DNA from: Wuchereria bancrofti
Taxonomy: Eukaryota > Nematoda > Chromadorea > Rhabditida > Onchocercidae
Length of the DNA: 64,000 bases
Reading direction: 5' to 3'
Assembly: GCA_005281725.1 (NCBI GenBank)
Contig: SSBO01000012.1
Span: 21,034,779-21,098,778 of the forward strand
Positions 22,047-33,923 of the stretch are shown here, in pieces; positions within the stretch are counted from its first letter, which is position 1, and each line of letters starts with the position of its first letter. The notes below the pieces were generated by a model, which saw only the letters and a list, made by a program, of their open reading frames with translations, did not search any database and had not been told where the DNA came from. A program made the translations under genes and the position numbers.

Positions 22047-25000
22047 ACTAAATTTCTGATTGATTCATCTCATAATATAAACCTTTCTCCTCCATAAGTT
22101 CCTGATGTGTACCTATAAAAAGATATTAAAAGTGAGTAAATATAGGATAAACTGTAAAACTATTCCAATTTCTAATAGTATCTAAAACTTCACTTCATTT
22201 TAGTACAAAAAAAAACTGTAATTGTTAATTTTAAATAATTTTTGTAGTAAAAGTAAACCTTGTTCAGCAATTTCGCCATCAACTAATACATAGATTTTGT
22301 TTACTGATCTTATGGACGATAAACGATGCGCCACTGAAATGATAAACAAAATTTTTGGGTATTTAAGCACACTCGCATTATATCAGTAATATTTATCAGT
22401 GCATTTGTTTAAAGTTTCTTTATGAAACTACAAAATTGAATACAACAAAAATTTTTATGTTAAATTCAATTAAAAACTTATTACCTAGTTGTTTTCTTTT
22501 CCTTACATTAGACTAACTTACCGTAAATACAAGTACAATTCTTGCTGACTGATTCGAGAGCACTTTGCACTGCCTATAAATTAGGAAAGATATTTAAAAT
22601 TATAAAATGTTCGTAAATCCTCTTATATTCCCGAAGAAAATTTCACTCACTGCAATTTCTAAAATTAAAAAAAAAAAACACTGAAAAGCAGATTGAATAA
22701 GTGCAAAATTTCCATCAGACCTTTTCACTTGCTGTATCAAGCGCAGCAGTCGCTTCGTCGAGTAGCAACACCCGCGGTTCTCGTATTATCGCTCGAGCAA
22801 TCGCAATCCTCTGCCTCTGACCACCGGAAAGTTGAGCACCAAATTCTCCAACCTCGGTATCATAACCCCAGAATTGCATTTATTAATTCAAGAACTATTT
22901 TATAACAAATAGAAAATAAGAAAATATTTGAATTTCAAGAGAACGATGAATAAGTATCAATTATCATTCATTTTCTTTAACTCTTACTTGTGGCAATGAT
23001 AAGATAAAGTCATGAATATTTGCGATTTTAGCTGCCTCTATGATTTTTTTTTCAGTTGCTTCATCTTCTGGCAGGCCATATCCTGTAAATATAATACACT
23101 TTTCAATTTTTTTTCTAAATTAGAAATTAGTTTTGAAAATAACAAACGAAATTTGCTTTGCTGAAGCTACTTAGTTATCTTTTATTTAATATCATAACAG
23201 CATTTCAAATAAAAATTATTGCATTGAAGAGCAAATGCAATCAATAAAAAACGAAATGTTACTAACCTTTAATTCTTTTTTTTTTTCAAACTGTAAGTAA
23301 ATTAATCGTTCTAAGAAAAACATTTTCCTGAATTTTTATATTTCAGATAAAATATTTTATCACATATATGTGAAAAAACTGTTTGATTACTCAGTCTTAA
23401 TTGAATTAAAAAAAAGACTATTAAAAATTAAAGTAATATTCACCAATATTTTCACGAATTGTAAATGAAAAGAGAATTGGTTCTTGTCCAACCGAAACAA
23501 CGACACGTCTTAGATATGCCGGATTGATTTGTTTCACGTTATAATTATCAATGAGCTGAAAATTTATGTTCATTAAAAGAATTCTTCTTATTCTTTTTTT
23601 ATTAAAATAAATTGTTTACAATAAAATTTTATGGATGAATCGTACCACTTCGCCTTTGGTTGTACTATACATACGTTGAAATAGTGCTAGGATGGAACTT
23701 TTCCCAGAACCTGATGGACCAACGATAGCTATTGAATCACCTGGTCGAACCTAAAATATCTATTTGACAGTATAGTATTTTAGCATTTCAATGCTTTTCT
23801 TCACTTTTGATAGATGATTTAAAAAAGCTCTGTTTTTGAACATTATAAGGAGAAAAAGTTAAAATTAATTTAATGATAACAAATCAAATTATACTTTTAA
23901 CGTAAGATTGCGAAGTACAGGATAAAGTGGTCGAGATGGATAACGAAATTCCACATTCTTTAGCATTAATCGAGCGGTGGTTTTCTAAAATAATTTTATT
24001 TCAAATATTTCTTTTTATCTATTTGATGATATATTATTTCAGTATAGTATTTCAGTTGGAAAATAAACTGTTTAAAAATGATTTACTGATTCGTTATCAT
24101 TGTGATCACACTACAAACGACTTTGAGCATTCTCGAAGTTGATCGCAAAATTCGCAAAATATTTAACACCTACTTCTTTTCCAAAAAAAAAAAGTTCAAA
24201 TTTCTAGATTAACCGGTCGCAATCCTTCATCGCTCAGATTATTCATGTCAACGGCGGTTTCCTTAATGACATTGAGAATGTTTCCTGATGCTACGCGTGC
24301 TTTTGATATATCATTCACTGATGCTATCAATTGACTGATAAAATTAGCACCAAATTGTGTCAATAATACCACCCTGAATTTGACATTTTTAAATATGTGA
24401 CAGTGTTATTTCATGAATAAATGCATACTAATTTACTAATATATTTCTAAAGTTATTTAATAATTAAAAATAAAACATTCTTTTCTAATCGATAACTAAA
24501 ATTAGACTTTTGCGCATTTGCTTGAAAACAAAATAAATATTTCAAACCTCAAATAATCAAACGGTGTAATTTCATTACTTAACATCATAACTTTTCCAAA
24601 ATGTAACGTTATTGCAATGAGAATATAAGTGAAAGAGAATTGACATGCAAATACAAATGAACTAATGCAAGATTGCCTTTTCATCGTTCTGAAAATAAAA
24701 TTAATGATAAAACTAGTAGGAATATTTCTGAGAGTTATATTTAGCAAAATATACAATAGTAGCTGTTCTATTTTAATCACTGTAACAGATTTTATCAGCT
24801 TACTTTTGTAGAGGTTTCAGCGTCTCGTAGAAAATATTGTTGAAATGTTCCTGTAGAGTATAAGCTTTAATTGTACTCATATTTGATAATACAGCGGTTG
24901 CTAGCTGAAAATGATTGAAATTTATCAATGAAATAGCACAGTGATATAATTTCACTAGCAAACAGATACATATGATAATTAATGATTTGAAAAATATCAA

Positions 25001-28000
25001 ACATTAGCAGCTTTTTTTTCCTGTTCGGCCATTTGTCGCTGTCGCTTACTTGTTTCTCGTAATTCGACCAGACGAAAGATGAAAAAAGCTGGAAATTGAA
25101 AACCGCAAATGAGCGCTAATTTCCAGTTTATTAGTAATGCAATAGTAACTGATACTGTGGAACATATAACTGCTGGAAGAAGCAAATCCAATTTATCGCC
25201 AAGTGTCTGAAATTAAAAATAGTAATATAATATGATCGTTGTTCAATAGAAAATCATATAATATCATAAATAAATTAAATTCAAATATGAACGACTGATA
25301 AGTTATTGCAATATTATTGTGGTGAGATGTCTTATGAGGCTTGATAAATGATCATCAGAGCACTTCTTTCATCCATCTTATCAGTAAATGCATGAACTAT
25401 AACGAATGAATTTGATCACTCTATTAAGTGTCGCAGTGTCGGACATCAACTTATGAACCAATCTTCCAGGTGTATTAGCTTCTTCATCAAAATAAGCTGC
25501 ACCATGTCTTAGTATCTTTCGAAACATTTTGTTCCTCAAATATCCACAAAAACCATTTCCATACAGTGCGATGAATAAACGCTACAAATATTTATGAATT
25601 AATGCAATTTGAATAATACCTGTTGCATGCTTAGCTCAAATAAAATACATTTAATTAATTAAATTAATGAAATTTGGAGAACTAATAAAGCGAAGAATTA
25701 TTTTGAGATTTAATTAAATATTGTTAAAATTAAGTTAATTTAAGAATACCCCAACTGCCTCGAACATTGTTTTAATAATGATTAGAGCTGTATAAACTGC
25801 TGCTGTAATAAATACCCGTTGAGCTGTTTCTTCATTTGAAACTAATGCTATCTACAAAAAATAATCATTAAATTTATGGGATAATTTTGAAATGAATGGA
25901 AATTGCTACCATTGTGAAAATAAGTAGCTATTAGCAAAAAATAAAAATAAAAAAATCATTTGCATTTGAATGGGTTATTGAAAAAAAAAAAAAAAACTGA
26001 AAAAGAAAATATAACAAAAAGGGAAGACAAAATAAACTGACCTCAAGTACAGATGAAACTTCAAAACAAACAAGCAGAAAAAAAAATCCTCGTAGTATGG
26101 TCACTGGAACTGCTACACTCAAATGTGAATAACCATCTTTGTAACTTTTGATCAGATTCCAAATAGCATTAAAATTGGTTGTTTTTCCAGGAAGCTTAAA
26201 CATTTTAAGCACATTTTCTCCCAATTTTAAACTTACACTTTAAATTATTCAGTATTGATAATTGATTTTATTTGAGAAAAAAGAAAAATTATTTCCCAAA
26301 ATTTGATCAGATATAAATTCATCATATGTTAGTAGAAGATTCTATCACATCCTATGAATATAATCAATCATCCGTCGCTGGAATATTGCCAGTGAGCTAA
26401 TTCAATGAATTTCTCAACAAGTCACTGATATATGATTCTAATTAATTAACTCATCTCATTATTTTAACCTATGACTAATGAATTCAACGCATGATTGTTC
26501 TTTGCATGCACTGATAAAAATTAATAAGTTTTGATATTGATAAAAAGTATATAGTGAGAATTGGATAGTGCTAATTTACGATTAATAATAAAAGTTTTAC
26601 CGAATTTTCATCATCATAATCTTTATCATCCATAGCTATTTCCATGATATTTGTCTTGAACGGTGTATCCATTCGATTTCGTTTCTTTGACATCACAGGT
26701 AAAGCTAATTTTTCACGATCAGTACTGAGCACAGAATATGATTTACCAAGGCGCTTATGAGCACCCAGTGATGAACGAGCCCATGCACGACGATATGTTT
26801 CAGCATCCTAAAATAATATTTCATCAATTCGAATTTACAAATTAATGAAATTAATTAGTTAGATTTATGATATTGATCGAATTCAAATTGAATTCATTTT
26901 GTGCACAGAAAAGCTGTATAAATATTGTGAAGAAATGCACCTACAATAAAATCTGATGGCATCATCGAGAAATGAGCAGCCAAGGAAACTTTTGATCGTT
27001 CACGTGGATTTGCTGCTAATTTATTAACAGCTAAAGAATCGAACTTCTGATCGTTATACATTCGATGAAATTTACCATCTCTATTAGCTAGCAATTCTTC
27101 TGGGCTTCCTTCTTCTACAATTTGCCCACTTTCTAGAACGATAATACGATCCGCATTTCGAACAGTACTCAATCTGAAATGTAGCTTAGGTGTATTACAA
27201 AATATGATGACAACAACATCTCTGAAAAATTATCTCTGTGTCACCATCAAGTTATCAGTTAAAGAACCAACTCTGAATGTTTCTGTCCTGGATATTTTTC
27301 AAAAAATCTTTGTCGCTTATAGAGATTCTTTCGAACAAATAGAAAAGTGCAATGATAAAGTAAGAAAAGAGAAGAACTGATTACGGATGTGAAATATAAT
27401 GATGAGTTAATTAAAATCATATATCAGTGACTTGTTGAAAAGTTCATTAAATTAGCTCACTGGCAATATTCCAGCAATATTCCGATAATTGATTATACTC
27501 ATAGGATTTGATAGAATCTTTCTTCCACTAATATACGATAACTCTTCCAAATATATTCAGTTAAAGTATAACATTACCGATGTGCAATTGTGATCGTAGT
27601 GACACCTTGACTTGCTGCATCGATAGCTTTTTGTACGTCAACTTCGTGCTTCGTATCCAGTGCTGATGTTGCTTCATCAAATATCATCACGGATGGATCA
27701 CGTATTACTGCACGTGCAATAGCTACACGTTGCTTTTGACCACCGGATAGTTGCAATCCTCTTAAATTATGAAAGTATTAAATAACTAATTTACATTTAG
27801 CAAATTTATCCAACCAGAAATCATTTTTCAATTACAATTTTCAAATAATTTCAAAAAAAAAAAAAAACGAAGGGATGATAACATCTATGAAATCTACTTT
27901 CAAGTAATTAATGTGTTGCATCCAACTAATAAAAAATTGAAAATTGTGAACAGTAAGACAATTAATTAGTTAGAAGCATACAAATATGATATTCATGATT

Positions 28001-31000
28001 TCTTTACTGAAAGTAAACTTTAAAATAAATGAAAAAAAAAACCTGTCACCAACGCGAGTTTTCATGCCTTCAGGTAAGGCACATATAAATTGCCAAGCTT
28101 CTGCTTTTCGAGCTGCATCATTAATTTCTGCTTGTGTTGCATTCAAGCGTCCATATCGAATATTATCACTTATGGTACCTGTGACAGGTAAGAAGTAAGA
28201 ATATTATCATTTAACTCTGTCCGTAATGCTTTTAATTCAATAAAACAATAACCATAAGCTTTTTTGATACATTCCTCTTAAAGCTATCTAATACAAACCA
28301 TCAAAGAGTACTGGTTCTTGACTGACTAAACCAAGCTGAGCTCGTAAATTGTCCGGATTCAGTAGCTTCAAATTGACACCGTCCAATGTGATCTGTTATT
28401 ATTGCATAAATTACAGGATAAAAGAAGAGAATGTCACTCTTTCCAGAAAAAAAAAAAATCCGGAAAATTTGATCCTATAGCAGACACAAAATAACATTTA
28501 AATCGTAAAAAATAATATAAGCAGCTTCAAAAATACCAACAGTTCCATTAGTCGGATCATAAAATCGTAACATAAGCGCCGTTATTGTACTTTTACCAGA
28601 TCCGCTTGGTCCAACAATTGCAACATGTTCACCTGCTGATACAGTAAACGATACACCTTTCAGTACCTGTAGTTTTTAACTTTTCTAAATTCTATACAAT
28701 AATTTAAAATAAATCAAAAAAAAAATTAAATTAAAACATATAATTTATCCAATTTCTAAACTTGAGTATTCTCAAATAATAATAATAATTAACACATAAA
28801 ACCTCAATATCCGGTCTGCTTGGATATGCAAAACTAATATCCTTGAATTCAATAGCGCCATTTCCACGTGGTGCTAACATACTTTCACTATGTTTATTGA
28901 TATAACATTCAATATTTGGTGTTTCAATCAAGATTGCATTCATTTCATTAGCATTTTGTCGAGCAGTAGATGCGCCAGTCATATGAAAACCAATACTAAT
29001 TGACGTAACGCACATGTACAACATGTTAATCGCTAGCTAAAATCATCAATCATATAAATTAACATAAATTAATTTGAAAAAAAAAACAATTAATTTCTTT
29101 ATTGTATTGCAAATTGATTTATCATTTAAAAAGAGTGATTGTTGTTTATCAAATTACTAATTATTTCATAATTTATTAACATACCGCAGCAAGGCGTCCT
29201 GGATTAGCATCATTAACACGCCACATACCATAACATAGAGCAGCGGTAAAAATGAATTCAGTTAATAGAACCTAAAAATGTTAATTAAAAAAAAAGAAAT
29301 ACATCAGTTATTCTCTAATTTTAATCTCTCATTCTTCTTTTATAATAATAATTATTACAATTATCGTTTAAGTAAGTAAAATTTTTTTTTTCCAAATAAA
29401 TTTGCACTTGTATTATTTTACAAATTTCAATTAAATACCGTATCTAATCTTCGATCTAAATTCTAACAAAATAAAAGATGAAAGATTATATGAAAGAATG
29501 AATTAGAAGAAAATTGTGAACTTTAAAGAAGTATTTCTCTCCTAATAATTAACAAATACATATATGTTTACATCTAAAATATTAATATTTACCTGTGCAA
29601 GTGCATCATAAATAGATGATGCAGTGAGACGCTGTTCTGTCATTCGGTTCAGCTCAATTGTTAACCTTTCATACCTAAAAAAAAAAGGTATCAAAAATTT
29701 TAAGAGAATTTAACATCCCTATAACATGTTTATAAATTGATTTTTTTTTTTTAAAGTAAATAACTGGTTCATCTTACTTGCTAATTGTTTGTTTTTGAGC
29801 AGCAAATGCTATAACAGCTCGTATGCATGAGAATGTCTCTTGCACCAAATTTGTCATTTTTGCTAATAATTTCTGTTCTTCATCGCGAGTTTTACAAAAC
29901 CACTAAAATGACAGTAAGAAGAATAAATGACAAAGAAGAAAATTACTATATATTTAGTCAATCAAACATAAATTCTTTTAGTGATATTATAATTTGAACA
30001 GTTGTAAAGGTGACAGTAAATTTAATTCACTAATGATAAGATAAATATTCTGGAAGATGTAAACAGATTTAGAATATAGTTTAAACAGATATGAATTGTA
30101 AAACTATTAAGTTTATTTTATAGCATTCATTTTTTTTTTTTTTGAGTTAAACAAAAAAAAACAATTCTAAAAAAATTACGTGAATAGCTAATGATCAAAA
30201 TTTGTGACAATGTTTAGAATTGTCATAAAATTATGTATATCACAGGGAAGATTTAAAAAAAACAAAAGAAAAGTAAAAAAAGGTAAACTTTGCTAAAAAT
30301 AAGCCGCGTTCCAATAAGTAATGGTAATGCAGCAAACATCACTAAGGTTACATCCCATTGAATGTAGAAACACACGGATGACGTGACTAATAAGTATGCG
30401 CAAATGAAGATAACCATAGGAACGTGATCAGCAATACCTTGATATATCGAGTCTGCGTGACTAAAACGTCATAATCATTACAACTAGATATACAAAGTGC
30501 GTGACTAGAACGTGACATAATAACATACGATAAGACTACGACAAGTTTTTTTTAGTAATATAAATTTCCGGAATTTGGCTATTATTTTTCAGCTGTCCAA
30601 ACTGTCCAATTATTATTATTATTTTACTCTCATTGTCCAACTGTGAGTAGTTCAATTACCTTAATTAAAAATAGTAAAAGTTCTTTAAGATCTTTTAACA
30701 ATACACTGAGCAGGAAAAAAAAAAAGAAAAGAAAATGATATATTTAAAAAAAGTCACAGATTTCATCAAAAATTAATTGACTGAGAAAAAAAAAGAGTGA
30801 AATATGACTCACTCATGAAGCATAGAAGCTACTTGACCGGAATGTCGTGACTCAAGCCATGCGACATCCATGTGCAATAATTTTCGTATGTAAGCTTTTT
30901 TAACTCGAAAAACTTGTCTGATGCCAGATACTTCCCAAGCTAAGCGCTGTAACAATTTAATTTAATTCAATTAAGTGATAAAACAACCTTAATTAATTGG

Positions 31001-33923
31001 TAGAAAACAATGAATATAGTGTAATTCTGCTGATACAATCAATGATAAATGGATTGAAAGTTGAAAATTTGAAATTATAGCTATTGATAAAATTACGATG
31101 AAATTTATTCACATTAAATGTTACTATTTGTAATAATTACAAAACATTCAAAGTTTAAAGTTATTCCGGTTAAATTATGCATGTGATAATATTGTGATAA
31201 TAATTTTCCGGAATTTGGCTATTATTTTGCTGCTGTCCAATTATTATTATTATTATTATTATAATTTTACTCTCATTGTCCAACTATGAGCTAAATTATT
31301 TAGTTAAATTATTCTAATTAAAAAAGTCAGAATATTATAAAAATTTACAAGGAAAATAGTTTTATACCTGAAAAAAAGCAGCAATAAATGTGGCTACTGA
31401 CAGTGATAACATCATGATAAAAGCAGGTGTAGCAGAATATTCAAATTGAGCATCTATTCGAGATTGTTGTACTGAAGCATCGGGTAAGCTGGTAAAATTA
31501 AATTGATCAAAACTATTACTGCTATTTAAACCAATTCCAATTTTGTTCGACTCAAATGATTCGAAATCTTTCGTCTTCTCCATTTTATACTGCTGAAATC
31601 AGTCAATTATATTTAATTACTTTTAAATTATAAGGTAAGCTAGGTTAATTAATGAATAAAATATGTTTATTAAATTTCAACACCATTAAAATGGCTTCAT
31701 TATGTAAGTTGGTAATATCGTATCTCAGGTCAAAAATCAAAAAACACATTTTTCTTCGTTTTTTTTTTTTGAATATTTCACATTTCAAATTTCGTTTCAA
31801 AATATTGAAAGAAATATTTTCATATAGCAACTAAAATTTTTTTAAATCGAAGGTCGGATTTTTTCTTTTATTACTTTTTTTTTTCTAATTTCTTTAGGCC
31901 TTCTTTGCTTTTTTTTTTCTCGCAAACACGAAACGAAGGTCAAGGACGTATGCGCAAAAGTATCAAATTAAACAAATTGGTGAAATTTGTTGGTTAGTTA
32001 TCAAATTGCTCATAAGCATTAAATTTTTTTTTTGTTTCAAATAAAAGAATTTCCACACCATTTTACTCGAAATAATCACTCGTATAATAAGTAACTGGAA
32101 AGTATTTATTTCTTTGATGTAACAAAGAGAGAATGCACTTTACATTTCAACAATTTCTTTCTGTAAACATAGCTAATAAATATAGCAGTGAAGAGAGTGA
32201 TAATTTCATTTCATATTAACTGTATCCCTTTTAAACATTCATTTCAGAAATCAATTAGATAAAAAAGTTTTTTTTTTTTTATTATTTTTGTTGTATTTTT
32301 TCTTTTTCTCTCTTGTCTTTTAATTAGTAATGAATGAAGCACCCATTTTCATTTCGTAAAAGAAAAGAATTTTAATGACTTTATTTCCTTCTATTTCACT
32401 TCACTTATCACTCTTACACATTTACGAGAAATTATGGCAAAATAATTACTGTTTGAAATTTAAGTTTTGCTATATTTTTAATTCTACACAAAACATTCAT
32501 TAATTTTAGAAATGTTAAAAAAAAGGGAGAAAAAAAGAAACAAAGAATAAAAGATGAATGATAACATCAAAATTATTTACAGTAATAACACTTATCTGTT
32601 TTTTTTAACTTCCGAATTTCATTTGATTTTAAATTTCTAAATTACCTATGAAAAAATATACGAATTTTTAATTTTTTTCATATTTTTTTATTTTGTATGT
32701 TAAAATTTTTTCATGATGGGAATTAAATTAGCAGAGATTAATTTTTCATATTATTATTGATTATTAATTTATCATATCATTTTTAATTTATCATATCATT
32801 AATAATATCTATTACATGCAATTAGTTAAGTGCTAAACAGTATTATACTATTTTCCCGTTATGTTCAACTTTTCCACTTTAAAAATAATTGAATTCTTTA
32901 ATATTTACAAAAATTTTCAAAATTTTAGCTATAATTTGCAAAAGCAAAAATTTATGCTAAAGAAAATATCGTATAGGACGAAATATTTGTTGGGACAATT
33001 TTTTAAAAACATTTTTTTAAACGATAAAATAAAACTGACTTTTTGATTAATGTTGTAAAATGAATGCAGGAAGTGACGGCGTTATATCATTTCTTACATT
33101 TAATTTGAATTTATAGCTCTACACCATTCGCTACTATTATAAAGTATAAATTAACGGAAATTTACGTAAAAGGGACAATTTGATTTAGCAATGCCAAAGA
33201 GACAAAAATTTTTATGTGTTATTTATTAGTTGTACAAAATTATTGGAATGATATCAAGAATTTCTGATAGAGTTACCCGAAGTAAAGGTCTGGGTACCTC
33301 ATGACATTTCCATTTCAAGGCTATTTCCAAATTTGTAAAAACATCAGCAAATTTTCCATGAATTAATTATTGTAAATGCGAAATTACAATGCTAAGAATA
33401 GTTATGGCGTAGAGCAAAAATTGTTAATTAGTAAATTGAATCACTAAATATTTTACCTTATTAATCGTTTTTAACTTATTATAATTGCTCTCAGTGATGA
33501 CAATTTTAGGAAATTTTTTTTAAATATTCATAAATTAGATTTGATTTTAATATTGAAAAATTGTTTAACCTCACGAACGATTGAAAGTGAGACAAAATCG
33601 CCCATCACAAGCCATACAAAGGGTAAAAGAATAGCTTGAACAAGTGCTAAGATCAATCCAATTACCATTAGCTGTAAAAACTGATTCCCATAGTAATTTT
33701 ATTTTTCAGATATTTAGAATCGAATATTTAAAAAAATTTATGTTTAAGCAAAAGAAAAAAAAGGCAACTTTCGAAAAGTTAATAAATGATGAGACGAAAA
33801 TGAATAAATTAAAAAAAGATATTTAAAAATAAAATGATTACCCACCTGAATATCAACTTTATCAGCAAAACTATAAAGACTCCATGATTCGTTGCTTTTA
33901 TTAGATCGTTTTTTGATACCCAT
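22047..33923 (-). CDS. ABCB transporter, P-glycoprotein (full transporter)
   Basis: ATP-driven plasma-membrane efflux pump for hydrophobic compounds, TMD-NBD-TMD-NBD, 1325 aa from 30 exons: 33846..33923, 33570..33671, 31368..31592, 30813..30946, 30289..30460, 29778..29902, 29593..29674, 29185..29271, 28803..29036, 28541..28666, 28299..28392, 28043..28178, 27578..27760, 26945..27173, 26601..26807, 26042..26194, 25750..25851, 25420..25581, 25003..25206, 24804..24904, 24548..24688, 24214..24373, 23895..23984, 23646..23750, 23444..23555, 22988..23082, 22721..22867, 22522..22573, 22259..22332, 22047..22112. NBD1: Walker [10 protein letters not shown] (432-440), LSGGQ (536), Walker B VMIFDE, AHR. 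NBD2: GPSGSGKSS (1120-1128), LSGGQ (1226), [12 protein letters not shown] (Ala for the usual Ser), AHR. Exon 27 lacks an AG acceptor (TTCTGG at 22868-22873); exon 3 has tandem CAGCAG acceptors. Confidence 0.95.
26321..26463 (+). repeat. Inverted repeat, left arm (P-glycoprotein intron 15)
   Basis: About 140 bp whose reverse complement recurs at 27395-27548 with only scattered changes (shared runs include CTGGAATATTGCCAGTGAGC and CAAGTCACTGATATATGATT). The centre is itself nearly palindromic (CTGGAATATTGCCAG). Probably one member of a short, non-coding repeat family. Confidence 0.85.
27395..27548 (-). repeat. Inverted repeat, right arm (P-glycoprotein intron 13)
   Basis: Reverse-complement partner of 26321-26463. 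The two arms enclose exons 14 (26945..27173) and 15 (26601..26807), so the primary transcript can form a long stem around these two exons. This copy has a few extra bases near the centre (a second GGAATATTGC). Confidence 0.85.
30556..30672 (+). repeat. Short interspersed repeat, copy 1 (P-glycoprotein intron 4)
   Basis: Shares TTTCCGGAATTTGGCTATTA, CTGTCCAATTATTATT and TTTTACTCTCATTGTCCAAC, in the same order and orientation, with 31192-31305. Non-coding; a small repeat family or a segmental duplication. Confidence 0.8.
31192..31305 (+). repeat. Short interspersed repeat, copy 2 (P-glycoprotein intron 3)
   Basis: Direct-repeat partner of 30556-30672, with a longer TTA tract inside. The two copies sit in adjacent introns on either side of exon 4 (30813..30946). 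Confidence 0.8.
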
